NCBI GenBank assembly: GCA_014529385.2 | Contig: CM043964.1 | Span: forward strand, 135,533,420 to 135,597,419 | Length of the DNA: 64,000 bases | DNA from: Adiantum capillus-veneris | Taxonomy: Eukaryota > Streptophyta > Polypodiopsida > Polypodiales > Pteridaceae | Direction of reading: 5' to 3' | Shown: positions 1 to 11,499 of the stretch, in pieces | Position numbering within the stretch: position 1 is the stretch's first letter | Layout: every line of letters starts with the position of its first letter | Made by a program: the position numbers and the translations under genes | Notes under the pieces: generated by a model | The model's input: the letters and a program-made list of their open reading frames with translations, nothing else | The model's database searches: none | Told to the model about the DNA's origin: nothing

Positions 1-1
1 T

Positions 2-1738
2 CCAGTCTATGACAAAGAGTTTATAGCCATTGTCCATGCATATCGTACATGGAAACATTACCTTTTGGGAGCTGACTCTGTTGTCAAGACGGATCATCAA
101 TCATTGCAGTATAGTTTTACACAACCAATTATAAACCCTCGACAAGGACGTTGGGTGGAATTTAGTAAATTTCCACATGGTCATTGAATATGTGCCAGGA
201 CTTCAGAATTTGGTAGCAGATGCACTTATTAGAATGCCTTAAGCTACGAATATGGCAATTTCTACAGTTACATTTGATATTCTTGATTGTTTTAAGGATG
301 AGTACTTGACTGATCCAGATTTTGTTGAAATTTTTTGAGTGCTTCGAACAAACACTCCTACACAGGCAGAAATGAACCTTGGTTGCAGCTTCTACAATGC
401 AGGATAATCTGTTGTATTATGAGGACAGAATTTGTGTACCACATAATTCGCGCTTGCGAAAAATGATTATTCAAGAACATCATGAAGTACCTTATGCTGC
501 TCATCCCTGCATCAACAAAATGTACAAACTATTGACAGCTGTTTATTATTGGCCTCAAATGAAGCAAGACGTGGTGAACTTTGTCAAAGCTTGTCACTCT
601 TTGCAAATTATGAAGGCATCACGACAATTACCACAAGGATTGTTACAGCCGTTACCGATTCCAAAGGAACGCCGGGAAAGCATCAACATGGGCTTCATCA
701 CAACGTTGCCCAAATCTTTCAAAGGAAATAATCAGATATTGGTGATAGTGGATCGATTTTCCAAAATGGCACATTTCATACCTTGCAGAATTACTGCGTC
801 CGCACCAGATATTGCTTCATTATTTGTGCAACATATAATTACCAAAATTAATCATTTCAAATCGAGATCCAAAGTTTACAGGACATTTTTGGACCTCCTT
901 ATTCAAATCATTGGGAACGAATCTTTTATTCAGTTCCCTTATCGTCCACAGACAGATGGGCAAACTGAATGAGTGAATCAAATATTGGAGGAAATGTTAT
1001 GACATTATATACAGACTCGACTGAATTCTTGGGAAGAATATTTGCCATTGGTGGAGTTTGCTTACAATAACTCCTTTCACTTAGCAATTGGCATGACTCC
1101 CTTCCAAGTAGCCTTCGAACATTCTCCATTGATTCCTACAAATTTTGTGATACAACATAAGGTTGCTTTGGCAGATTAATTGGTAAATGAAATGCAAGAT
1201 ATCCTTATTCAGATCAAGGATAAGTTGGCACTTGTTCGATAGACATATCAAAAGCAAGCAAATAAACATCGTCCCATACAGAGTTTCAAGAAGGTGACTT
1301 GGTGTTACTATATGTTGCTTCGCATCGATATAAGACAATGAAGTCTGCTTTTCCAAAGTTACGGCCCAAATATTATGGTCCTTTCAAGATTTTGAAGAAG
1401 TATTCTACAGTCAATTTCAGACTTGAACTTCCACCAGCATGGGGAAAGATTCATCCAACATTTCATATTTCCTGGCTTAAGAAATATATTCCAGGAGATT
1501 CAGTTATTCCAGATGTCTCATCCTATGTTCCAGAAATAGAGGAAGAACACTTGATTCGAGTTCCAGAACTTATTCTTGATGATCGTTAGAAAGAGACAAG
1601 ACGGAAGATTATTACAGAATTCCTAGTCAAGTGGATGGATCTTGATGAATTAGATTCTACATGGCAAACGGATGAAGAGATGCAACAATACCCTCAGCTT
1701 CTACAAGAGTTCTTTGATAAACGAATGTCTATAATTTA
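2..1738 (+). pseudogene. decayed chromovirus pol: RNase H, integrase, chromodomain
   Basis: Positions 2-187 read as the end of RNase H (VYDKEFIAIVHAYRTWKHYL, then TDHQSL). 379-972 is the integrase start: the zinc-binding HHCC region is recognisable, but the second Cys of the C-x-x-C pair is replaced (CHSLQ). The core follows with DRFSKMAHFIP. 973-1300 continues the core (VEFAYNN) through several stops. 1299-1589 is the integrase C-terminus ([18 protein letters not shown]). After one more stop, 1590-1737 gives a chromodomain (VKWMDLDELDSTWQ). The chromodomain normally helps target integration to chromatin marks; here it is fossil. Confidence 0.85.
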
Positions 1739-1770
1739 ATACACAGGGTTTTATTTTAAACGGGAGGGAA

Positions 1771-2651
1771 TGTCACGATTGTGACGTGTTCTTCATGATT
1801 GTATTACCTTTTTCGCTTGGTTCTCTTGCAGATACGAAGACGTACCAGATCAGAGACCTCTGTTCTCGAATGAATGTGCCTCTTCGTCTAAGAGTCGCAC
1901 CTATTCGGCGAATAGCCATGCCTCTTTGGCGAATGGCTGCATCTCTACGCCGAATGGTCATGACTGTACAGCAGAGGGACACAACTATTGGCCTAGGGTC
2001 ATGTCTCTTCATCTTGTCTTTTTAGATTCTATATAGGAATGTCCTTGTAACACATTTCAATCAATCAAACACATTCAGTCTCTGAGTCTCTTGTTCTCAA
2101 GTTCCGTTGAGAGTTCAGTTTCATCTAAGTTTAACTATGAATAAACACACATAATAAGCGTGTTCTTCACACACTCTCTCTCTCAGACAGACACAATTGC
2201 CAGCACTAGTTTCTGGAGAAGTTGCCATGGGGAATCTGCAAGCGATTGTGTGACACCAGTGTGCGAGGATCGTTTTTCCGTTCTTGGAGTGACATGTACA
2301 AATTGTGAATACGCTCTACGAATTGTTGTTTTCGGAACGGAATTAGGAATGGTCTGTAGGCCTTCACACCCTAGGTATAGACGAAAACAACATTTACAGC
2401 TCGTCTCCTATGAATTTCTGCACGGGAAGGACTTGACCATCGAGTCTGATGATCTAGAACGAAGGGGTCACTCCGGTTCTTGTGCTTGTATAAAGATTCC
2501 CCCTAATAAAGATTCTCTTTTGGGGGGGGGGGGGGGACATCCCATCTTCTGGTCGCAAATACTGTGCTGATCTTCTCCCTCATCTCTTTCGAGTTGAAAA
2601 GTTTATTCATTTTAGCTTAATTATTTTTCGTGTGGGCTCGCGTTTGTGACA
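1771..2651 (+). repeat. 3' LTR (881 bp) of the first chromovirus
   Basis: It follows a purine tract (CGGGAGGGAA, 1761-1770) and runs from TGTCACG to GTGACA, a perfect 6-bp terminal inverted repeat. It includes a TATA-like stretch near 2028, a poly-G run at 2521-2536 and a U5-like end. The last 200 bp resemble 28950-29190, so this LTR and the 5' LTR of the large intronic element belong to related families. Confidence 0.8.
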
Positions 2652-3230
<579 letters not shown>

Positions 3231-3319
3231 TGCTATGTCTCGCCTACAGGAGAGGGGATCTGGTCTAAGTCACCAGCGGGATGCGCGTGTGGTGTTCGGG
3301 CGGACGTCGTGTGAACCCG
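3231..3319 (+). repeat. 5' LTR of the outer element, left piece
   Basis: The first 89 bp match 12810-12890 of the 3' LTR (CTCGCCTACA, GGATCTGGTCTAAG). The match breaks at 3320, where the minus-strand element begins, and resumes at 7968. The last five bases (ACCCG) are the target duplication of that insertion. Confidence 0.85.
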
Positions 3320-3913
3320 TGTATCAAACTTGGATACCCCAAGTCAAGATTCTACCGTGACACAACAGAAATTCATGTCAAAATACTTCACAGATCAAAA
3401 GAGTCGACATGGCTGGTGTAGTTCCATGCCAAGAGATATTGGCCCCAAAGACTGGCGCCCCTTTCGGTTTTTTTTTAATATTAATCTTTGTGCAAAGTAC
3501 AACCAACCCGCGAGTGCTCGCTCTCAGACTCTGCCTCGAGATGCTCCGCAGAGTGAGCCCCTAGGGTCACTTATAATGAGTTACAAGGGATCCTAAAAGC
3601 AAAGCTTTCAAAATCAAAAGCGAATTGTCCCAAAAGCCTTATGGGCTGAAATCAACCAACAAAAAGCAGTCAGCACCAATTGCGGGAATCCGTACAGTGC
3701 CACGTCAGCATGTCATCGCGAAAGATGGGCCTTCGTACAACGCCAGGTTAGCAGTCTGTACAGTGCCATGTCAGCAGGTCCGTACGTTGCCATGCTAGTA
3801 GTCAATGGGATCTACGGCGTCCGTATAGCTGCCATGTCACCAGTCAGCGTGAATCTCAGACTTTCGTACATCGTGTGAGTGTTCGAGCACTGCCACGTCA
3901 TCAGTTTGTGACA
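3320..3913 (-). repeat. 3' LTR (594 bp) of the minus-strand chromovirus
   Basis: Read on the minus strand it runs from TGTCACAAACTG to CAAGTTTGATACA. It contains the shared R/U5 motif (GGCGCCCCTTTCGG on the plus strand near 3456) and several copies of a TGACGTGGCA-like motif upstream (3690-3900). Confidence 0.9.
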
Positions 3914-3951
3914 TACCCCCCTCTTGAAAGAATTATAATCGCCCTCGATTA
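3914..3951 (-). promoter_or_regulatory. polypurine tract and conserved stem-loop before the 3' LTR
   Basis: On the minus strand the 3' LTR is preceded by a purine tract (CAAGAGGGGGGTA, about 3914-3926), the expected primer for plus-strand cDNA. Just upstream, 3936-3951 forms a perfect 6-bp stem (TAATCG, four-base loop, CGATTA). The same arrangement occurs before the LTRs at 21960 and 23821. Confidence 0.7.
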
Positions 3952-4516
3952 CGCGTGCAAAACAGACAGAGGCCATAAACTGTCTTCGTAGACATTGATT
4001 GTTAGTATCGACACACTAGACACGAAACATCTAGCACTTGTACAAAACGATATTCACATCACAGGTCATCACTCGACATCACTGGACATCACATGACAAA
4101 TCACATAAAAATCCATTCCAAATCTCAGACCATGACCGTCGGCAACGTATTTAGTAATTGCACGTAGATCCATTCCGAACCTCACTGATGCCCGATTAAC
4201 TAATCCTTATTGCAATCATGTCTATAGAGATTTATGAGACGGGAATGCTATAGTCATTTCGTCTTTCAGCTGCTCCACTAAAACAAATCAAATGAGAGAG
4301 TACGAATCATTTTCATTTTCGGGAATTCCATGTCATAAACTCATATAGGAGAATACTGGTCAACCCATTAGTATCCCTGAAACCCAAAAGGGACATCAAT
4401 GACCTTATTCAAACATTGGGGTAATCTGTTAACAAAGGAGCGGAGTAATTCCCCTCTTGTGCAAACCCACTGCACTAGATTCACCCTTGCTGAATTCGGG
4501 GTTCTATCGAAGTAGA

Positions 4517-4756
4517 CTATGCTAAACCCAATGCTTCAAGGTAAAGTTTCAAAATCTGAGGAGTATCTGCTAAGTCCTCTTCCTCCATCCACTTCGCATC
4601 CATTGCAGGATAGTTCTTGAATTTAACCAATAACCGCCTAATTTCTTTACCTTTTATCTTTCTGTCCTTGTGTGCCAAAATCTGTTTTGGACTGAGTATC
4701 TCCTCGCTTTCTTCCACTTCGGGTTGCTCATCAGGCTCCCCATCAATTGGCACCAC
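4517..4756 (-). pseudogene. chromodomain end of the minus-strand pol
   Basis: An acidic linker precedes a chromodomain-like block containing LVKFKNYPAMDAKWMEEEDL, followed by the helix LADTPQILKLYLEAL and a stop. This is the C-terminus of a chromovirus integrase. It overlaps the end of the integrase frame by a few bases in another phase, so a frameshift separates them. Confidence 0.8.
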
Positions 4757-5817
4757 CTTTAAAAGGCTTAAATAGACTCACATGAAATGCATTGTGAATC
4801 TTCCAAGTATCTTGCAGCTTGGATCGAAAGGAGACATCATTTTTCTTTTCTTTTATCTGGAAAGGGCCATAATACCTTATGCTAAGCTTTGGAAAAAGCC
4901 GCTCCTTTCCCTTTCGTTTTCTTAGGCGGGCTTTCTCAAAACGTAAGAGCACCCAATCGTTGTTCTTTAATTTCAAATCTCGTCGATGTCGATCTATTGC
5001 CTTCTTATGTCGTTCTTGAGATTTCGCTAAAGCCTCTCGAACCTTGGCAAAAGCAGTGTCCAAGTCCCTTGTGTACTGGTCCGCTTCAAAAATCTTATCT
5101 TTAGTGTTAAGGAAGGGTGGAACCTTCGGAGCACCTTCAATGATCTCAAATGGCGCCTTCCGTGTTGAAAAGTGAATTGTGTTATTGTAGGAAAATTCCA
5201 CCAATGGCAAATTTTTTTTCCATTGAGTCTTCGAATCAGAAATGTAAGACTTGATAAATCCAGAACAACTGAATTTGCAATCTTGCCCACCTTTCTGCGG
5301 GTGGAATGATGACGAGAACTGCAACCGTATGCCAATGTTCTCCCAAATAGCCCTCCAAAACAAACTCGTGAATCGGGGCATGCCATGTAGTCGAAAAATC
5401 TGTGCGATGATCAGTCTCGCTAAATGATACAGCTTGACTGTTTTCTTCACTGGAATGAAGTGAGCTTGCTTGCTAAATCTATCGATGATAGTCCAAATGC
5501 CATCGTGCCCACTCTGTTTTTGGGAGATCAAAAATGAAATCGATTGCAATACTTTCCGAGGGGCGGGTGGGAATGGGTAAAGGTTGTAGTAATCCTTGTG
5601 CCTTATGCTTGTCAAACTTGACCTTCTGGCATACTAAACAACCGCGAAGAAAGTCGTCCACATCCTTCTTGAGTCTTGGCCAAAAGAAGTAATGCTCCAC
5701 ACCTTTCAAGGTGGTGTCGATGCCGTGGTGACCCGTAAAAGGTGAACAATGGCACTCAGTCAAAACCTTTTCCCTCAACGACTGTGTGACGCACAACATC
5801 GTTTTCATCATTGCCAT
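4743..5817 (-). pseudogene. integrase of the minus-strand chromovirus, frameshifted
   Basis: 5817-5479 holds the HHCC zinc-binding part (HHGIDTTLKG, then CLVCQKVK) and the start of the core. The frame changes near 5500-5520 and 5615-4743 continues with IDRFSKQAHFIP, LVEFSYNN and the C-terminal GPF motif (RYYGPFQIKE) and NAFHVSLFK. The core is degraded: the second catalytic region is scrambled around 5340-5390 (LFWRAIWENIG where an SDRG-type motif is expected). It is a fossil. Confidence 0.85.
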
Positions 5818-5829
5818 CCCGTATGGAAT

Positions 5830-6670
5830 ATCTCGCTACTACATCCCGATTCTGTAATCGAGTGAATAGATCGGAAAAATCCGGATCTATGGCCTAGTAA
5901 TCAACCATATCCTCAAAGTTTTTATGATGAATCGTGGAAATAACCAAGACTAGGGGCTTTCGAGACAGTGCATTTGCTACCAAGTTTTTCTGTCCCTGAA
6001 GATGGACAATCTGGAAGTGAAATTGTGAGAAGAAGTTAGCCCACCGCATCTGCTTTTCCAAAAGCTGCTTTTGTCACAAGAAGTAGCGTAAACTCTAACG
6101 ATCAGTAATGACTGTGAAATCGGCTCCGAGTAGGTAATGTCGCCACTGAGTAAGAGCATGGATCACTGCCAATAGCTCTTTCTCATAAACCTGTGCTGTC
6201 AATTGTGGCCTTGAAAACAATCGGCTTTCATAGGCAATCACATGGCCTTCTTGCATTAAGACCACTCCCAGACTACGACCACAAGCATTACAATATACTT
6301 TGAATGACTTTGCAAGTCCAGCAAAGTCAACACTCGTCCAATAGTGAGTTTTTCTTTAAGTGTCTGAAAGGTAGTCACCTCTGTCGATCCCCACGAGAAA
6401 GGGACTCCCTTCTAAGTCAATATGTGCAAAGGGGAAGCTACCTGTGCAAACTTTCGATTGAACCATCGGTAGTAAGACCACAAGCCTAAGAACAATCTTC
6501 AAATCTCCACTCACGTATAGTGTCAATCTTGGCGGGTCCATGCGTAGTCCAGCTGCTGAGACGATGTGCCCCAAAAAGTGTATCTTCGGCAAGTAAAATT
6601 CACTCTTTTTGGCATTGATAATTAATTTGTGATAACGCACTGCCTGAAAGAGCGTAGAGCTATAAGAAAC
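5830..6670 (-). pseudogene. reverse transcriptase thumb and RNase H remnant
   Basis: Minus strand 6650-6540 reads KKSEFYLPKIHFLGHIVS, the reverse transcriptase thumb. 6260-5840 carries RNase H pieces (WRHYLLGADF, then VANALSRKP). The fingers, palm and catalytic YxDD box are absent because the thumb directly follows the basic gag tail. Confidence 0.75.
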
Positions 6671-7308
6671 TGGTGGGAGTATGAGTTTCTTTGGCTTTTT
6701 CTTGCTCTTTTCGAAGCTTTGCTTTTTGCTTCGATTTCTTCCCTTTCTGTCCTCCTCGTTGGAGTCGGAAGAGCTAGAAGAATTGTCAGAAGAAGAGCAA
6801 GAAGAAGAACTGGGCAGTCCTTCAAAGCATACACGCTTCTTCTGATTTCTTGCAGATGCAAAAGAAGATTGACGGCCTGAATAACCAGGGTAGTCAGTCC
6901 CCTTCTTGTGCTTTTTTAATTGCTTTTTCGTATTATTCTTCGTGCCCAAAAGCTGACTGATCTGGGATTGAACCACCTCTTGAAGTTCTTGTTCTATAAA
7001 CATCCTTGGAGAAGGAGGTTTCTTGATTGCTAGTTTGATCGGTGGCTCGGTGGCTTTCTGCCATTGCGTGTGCACTTCAGCGATGGATTGCTGAGACAAA
7101 AATTTTGCAGATTGAGGATCTTTAGCGAACTGTAGCATCTGCTTTGTGCACTCGTCAACGTGTTGTCAACGTTGCATCTCTTGAAGTTCAACCTGTGTTG
7201 GCCGAGGTGGCCCGTACTCTTCTTCTGTAATTCGTTTAAATCATCTGCGTTGTGTCCTCTCGCCTGAGCGGTTGCAGAAGAAGTCGACTGATTCCTTTCC
7301 GAATCCAT
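6660..7308 (-). pseudogene. gag remnant of the minus-strand chromovirus
   Basis: The likely start codon is at 7308 (MDSERNQSTSSATAQ), 53 bases inside the primer site. A frameshift occurs near 7140-7200. Downstream is a hydrophilic region with a Ser-rich tract (SSSSCSSSDNSSSSSDS) and Lys-rich stretches. No zinc knuckle is visible, perhaps removed with the deletion that fuses gag to the reverse transcriptase thumb near 6670. Confidence 0.6.
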
Positions 7309-7360
7309 TATTGTCGCGAGAAAAGGGATCGGATTTTCCGGTAGAAGAGAAATCGACAGC

Positions 7361-7372
7361 GCTCTGATACCA
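7361..7372 (-). promoter_or_regulatory. primer-binding site (initiator Met tRNA)
   Basis: The minus strand reads TGGTATCAGAGC immediately inside the 5' LTR end with one spacer base. This is the standard plant retrotransposon primer site complementary to the 3' end of initiator methionine tRNA. Confidence 0.92.
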
Positions 7373-7373
7373 T

Positions 7374-7967
7374 TGTAACAAACTTGGACACTCCAAGTCA
7401 AGATTCTACTGCGACACAGCATAAATTCACTTCAAAATACTTCACGGATGAAAAGAGAGTCGACACGGCCTGACGTAGTTCCGTGCCAAGAGATATTGGT
7501 CCCAAGATTGGCGCCCCTTTCGGTATTTATTTTTATATTAATCTTTGAGCAAAGTACAACCGACCCACGAGTGCTCGCTCTCAGACTCTGCGTCTAGATG
7601 CTCGGTTGAGTGACTTACAAAGAGTTACAAGGGATGCTAAAAGTAGAGCCCCAAAAGCTTTCAAAATCAAAAGCAAACTGTCCCAAAAACCTTACGGGCT
7701 AAAATCAGCCAACAAAAAGCAGTTAGTGCCAATTGCGAAAATCCGTACAGTGCCACGTCAGCATGTCAGCGTGAAAGAGTGGTGCTTGTACAACACCACA
7801 TCAGCAATCCGTACAGTGCCACGTCAGCAGGTCCGTACGCTGCCACGTCGGTAGTCAGCGCGATCTGCGGCGTCCTTACAACTCAGCAGTCAAGGCGAAT
7901 CTCGGTTTTCCGTACAGCGTGTGTTTGTGTGTGTGTTCGGGCATTGCCACGTCATCAGTTTGTGACA
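7374..7967 (-). repeat. 5' LTR (594 bp) of the minus-strand chromovirus
   Basis: The pair of 3320-3913. Its U3 carries four CCACGTC cores (plus-strand view, 7755-7950), which read TGACGTGG-type on the sense strand, and a TATTTATTTTTATATT stretch next to the GGCGCCCCTTTCGG motif near 7511. Confidence 0.92.
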
Positions 7968-8272
7968 ACCCGGCCAGTTTGGCTGGCCACTTTCATAAAA
8001 GGGAGGCCAAGACCTCATTTGTAGTTATCGATCCCCACTGTCAGTGTGCCAGTGCTTAGCCCTTGAGGCTAGGAGTGGGCAAGGAGGTCACCTCGAGGAG
8101 GTGAGGCCAGGTGATATGGGGCGCTCGGTCTTATAGGTGCATGCCTACGTCCTCGGACGTTGGCCCCAGGACTCTCGTGCTGTCGGATGGTGGCTATGGT
8201 TGGGTGGTTCGTGCGATGCGTGTCTATTGGCGGTCCGTGTAGCCAGGAGATCCCCTCTGTTTGTTTGTTTCA
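7968..8272 (+). repeat. 5' LTR of the outer element, right piece
   Basis: This resumes the LTR interrupted at 3320. It matches 12890-13179 (AAAAGGGAGGCCAAGACC, CTCGGTCTTATAGGTGCA) and ends TGTTTGTTTCA directly before a primer-binding site. Together with 3231-3319 it gives an LTR of about 389 bp against 370 bp at the 3' end. Confidence 0.88.
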
Positions 8273-8285
8273 TGGTATTAGAGCC
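8273..8285 (+). promoter_or_regulatory. primer-binding site of the outer element
   Basis: TGGTATTAGAGCC directly follows the LTR end. It differs by one base from the usual initiator Met tRNA complement. Confidence 0.85.
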
Positions 8286-8647
8286 GGCTTGGTTGTAGGA
8301 AGGACCGGGTGTAGACCTATGAATCGTTCGAGTCGGATAACCTCAATTTTGTGTAATTTCTAATCACGAATTGCTGAAATTATTTGTTTTTCTTCTCAAG
8401 CATGTGTCTAGGTGAAAATTCATATTGTTGCTGATTTTTGATAAAAAATCAGCGATTTAACAGATGGGCTGAAAATCAGAAATTTATTTGATTTTTTTGT
8501 GCTTTTATGCAATAGAACGCAGTTCGGTGAATTTTCATGTGATTTTCAGTGAAAATTATGGAATTACTCTTTAATTTGCTAAATTTAGAGTAAATTCAGC
8601 ATACAGGATCTTCCTTAATCTCTTTGTATCTTTCTTTTGTACGAAGC

Positions 8648-8736
<89 letters not shown>

Positions 8737-9202
8737 CTCTCTACCTGCAAGCACTGCAAGCAATTGGGGTTTCTCCTCGGCGCTAGAGAGAGAAAATCCT
8801 TAGTGCTAGAGAAAGGGAGTCCTCAACGCTAGAGAGAGATTATTCAGCAAGAAGAGGGTCTGTTGGTGTAGTTTGGGAAGAGAGATAGCGATCGCAGACT
8901 TCTCCCTTTCCAACATGGAGGATTGGCGTGGATAGGTCCTTCGTGTGTGGCGCACAAGTGGGCACAATCTTGATTCTTTTTTTCTCTCTCTACGCGTTTG
9001 CAATGCCTCAGTCCCTTGTTGATTTAAAAGAAAAAAAATACAAGATCGCTTTGCTATGTTGAGTTATATTATAAGTGGCCTTGTTATTTCTATTGGTCAT
9101 GACATTTTTAAAGTAAGGTATGAAACTTGCAGATAATTAAAGCTCAGTTAGAGAGAGTGAAAGTTTACAGAGAACTCTTTTTTAACTCTTATGCTTCTCT
9201 CT
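8286..9202 (+). other. leader of the outer element, non-coding
   Basis: No coding signal is seen between the primer site and the solo LTR. The stretch holds an (AG)n run and A/T-rich sequence consistent with a retroelement leader. Confidence 0.5.
8650..8732. repeat. (AG)n microsatellite, about 41 units
   Basis: A perfect AG run inside the leader of the outer Ty3 element. Confidence 0.97.
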
Positions 9203-9628
9203 TGTAAGGATTCTAGGTACTAATCCTTAAGTACTTAAACTCATGATTAAGACTTAAGAAACTTGAACTGAACTCAGATACAAGACTTAGAAGACTCTGT
9301 GTTGATTGATTGATGATTGCTTGAAAACTGAGTACAATAGGCTCGTTATGTAGGAGACGAAGAGACACAAATGAAAAGGCATGTTCCTTGGTGAAGAGAC
9401 ACGACTTTAGACATAAAGACACATTCTTTCGGCAAAGAGCTGCAACCATTGGGCGAAGAGCGAAGGCATGTGACCAGTCGTCGAAGGAGTGTGGCTTTTG
9501 GCGAAGAGGCATGTCTTTTGGGCGAAGGGTTGTGACCATTCAAGCGTAGGGGTTCTCCTTGGCATGGCACTTTGCGTATTTGCAACTAGGAGTAGATGTA
9601 ATAGTGCAACATAGTCACAATCGTGACA
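9203..9628 (-). repeat. solo LTR (426 bp), minus strand
   Basis: On the minus strand the unit begins TGTCACGATTGTGAC, the same as the LTR at 1771, and ends TCCTTACA. Flanks are TCTCT (9198-9202) and TCTCC (9629-9633), a near-perfect 5-bp duplication. No internal region follows on either side, so it is probably a solo LTR left by recombination. Its middle contains repeated GGCGAAGAG-type motifs like those at 1880-1960. A purine tract on its right side leaves open that it is the remnant of a longer copy. Confidence 0.65.
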
Positions 9629-9779
9629 TCTCCTCTCTCCCATTTGCCTGCGATCACGCGCTCCCGCCGTACCCGCTCACCTCGGGATGGGCACATCGAT
9701 GGGGAGAGCTTCCCAGAGTTCAACTTTTCGCAACCAAAAAGTGCAAAAAAGGCCCATTTTTGTGTGCAACGTCCAGTTT

Positions 9780-10800
9780 TCTAATGGATTTTGCCATGGA
9801 TTCCTCCAATGCTGGTGCACAACATGAAGACACACCAAATTCCGTTCACGCATGCTCTGTACACATGGATCACAGGTACTTCCGAGAGCCTCGACTAGCA
9901 TATATCCCATTTGGAAAACGCAAATGTTTAGATGAACATTCACTTGTCCTCTCTTGAAGGGGCCGTGCAAGGGTTTAATGCTTCTCTTGCTGCTTTTGAA
10001 AATACAACTTAGGTGACGACTATGCGTACCCATCTCTAGCAATTGCGGACACAGATTGCTGCTTCTGGGGGCTCACATGGTGGCGCTAATGGAATGATTG
10101 TTGACAAGACTACCAATTTCTTAGGGGAAGAGAAAGAGTGTACGGAATTGGCTCTAAATAACTGGCTTCATGAGTGGACTACGTACTTCGATCTCCATCG
10201 GAGCATGATGAACGGAGGATTCAGATGATTCCTCTTTATTTGCGTAGTAAGGCGCTTTCCTCGTGCAGAGAAGCCTACGACGTGGGCTAATTTCTTTGTG
10301 AAACTCAAGAAAAATTTCGCCAAAACGGACCCTTTGAAAGCTTATGCAAAGTTGCAGTCTTTCGATGAAAACTCTGCCTTTTGATAAGTATACAACGGCT
10401 TTCAAAGAAGTGCTCATCTTTTGCAAGGTGGATTCTATGCATGCTGTGCACATGTATTTGCTGTGTCTGCATGAGGATTATTGTTGGGCCTTGATCAAAG
10501 ATAAAGCCCCAATTGATGTCGAGGACTTGGTGGCAAAGGCTAGAACGTTCCATTCGATAAATGGAGTTCAGATCTTCAATCCGGTGATGGCACTTGGAGA
10601 AAGCGGCCTTGATTCTAACAAAGGTCCAAATTGTTGTCGAGACCTTCACAAGAGAAGAAGAAAGTTAGGAATGCTGCTGTTGTTGATGCAATGAAAAAGG
10701 GGGTTGCGTTGGTTGTGGCCAGATGGGTCACCGAATTAAAGGCTGCCCTAAAAAGAAGTCCAAGAAACTGTAAGGACGTCCTTTGGTTCAAATTCATGAG
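9780..10800 (+). pseudogene. gag of the outer Ty3 element, frameshifted
   Basis: 10043-10228 and 10344-10630 carry gag capsid-like text (NNWLHEWTTYFDL; FVKLKKNFAKTDPLKAYAKL; DKYTTAFKEVLIFCKVDS). Near 10690-10760 another frame holds a canonical CCHC zinc knuckle (CVGCGQMGHRIKGC). At least two frame changes and a stop at 10226 break it. The 5' start is uncertain. Confidence 0.75.
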
Positions 10801-10888
10801 ATCTCAGGTAACTCTGATGTTATTCAACTTGAAATCCATCACTTAGTGCATAGTTCATGCACTAATTCTACTTTTAGCACCAAAGTGT

Positions 10889-11290
10889 TTGATAAGCACG
10901 ATCTTCTCTCTTTCGCAAAAGATCAATGGTCATGACATGACCGTCGTCCTTGATAATGGAAGCTCATACAATTTTGTGGATGCAAAATTACTTCAAAAAC
11001 TGCATCTGCAGACACGTGACAGTGACCATGAGTATCGCGTGAAGCTGGCTCGTGGTGAGGATACGGATGTATGGAATCAAATGGTTCTGGACTTGATGCT
11101 TGAGCTAGCTGATTACAAAGAGAACCTGGATTTCCACAACATGCGCCTAGATAGAGCAGATGTTATTTTAGGAATTCCATGGTTTTTTGATACACAAGAT
11201 ACATTGTACATAGACTATGTACATCACTCTCTTGTTTTTGTTAAAGACATGCCTCATGTATCTGTTCGCTTTGTAATTAGACTTCTGTAA
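10889..11290 (+). pseudogene. retropepsin-like protease of the outer element
   Basis: A 133-residue open frame with the aspartic protease motif VVLDNGSSYNFVDAKLL and the later flap-side motif VILGIPWF. The usual D-S/T-G is D-N-G here, which may inactivate it. It sits between gag and reverse transcriptase as expected. Confidence 0.8.
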
Positions 11291-11499
11291 ATAATGGGTT
11301 TGCAATACCAATTGTTACTGCTTTGGAAATTTCTTGAGGATACAAAGTATTTTGATGTCGACTTTTATCAGTATATACCATCTGCATGGTTTGATTCATT
11401 AGTGCTTGGTACCTCTGTCACTGAATTTCGTAAAAAGTTTAATATGTTCTTCTGTTGAATTTCGGGATTTTCACGAATCCACCCTTATCTGAGAAATTA

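Larger units (their letters stand above)
1..2651 (+). mobile_element. Ty3/gypsy chromovirus, 3' part, cut by the window edge
   Basis: This is the downstream end of a plus-strand Ty3/gypsy element. Its order is RNase H, integrase, chromodomain, polypurine tract and 3' LTR, which is the layout of plant chromoviruses. The 5' LTR, gag, protease and reverse transcriptase would lie left of the window. Stops at about 186, 970, 1177 and 1240 and a frame change near 1300 show it cannot encode a polyprotein. The LTR keeps perfect ends (TGTCAC...GTGACA), so the boundary at 2651 is secure. Confidence 0.85.
3320..7967 (-). mobile_element. complete minus-strand Ty3/gypsy chromovirus, TSD ACCCG
   Basis: Two direct LTRs of 594 bp each (3320-3913 and 7374-7967) bound the element, with identical 5-bp flanks ACCCG at 3315-3319 and 7968-7972. 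Reading right to left it has a primer-binding site, gag, the end of reverse transcriptase, RNase H, integrase, chromodomain, stem-loop and polypurine tract. Protease and the reverse transcriptase fingers and palm are deleted. Over the first 100 bp the two LTRs differ at roughly one base in ten by eye, so the insertion is not recent, and it is younger than the element it interrupts. Confidence 0.93.
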
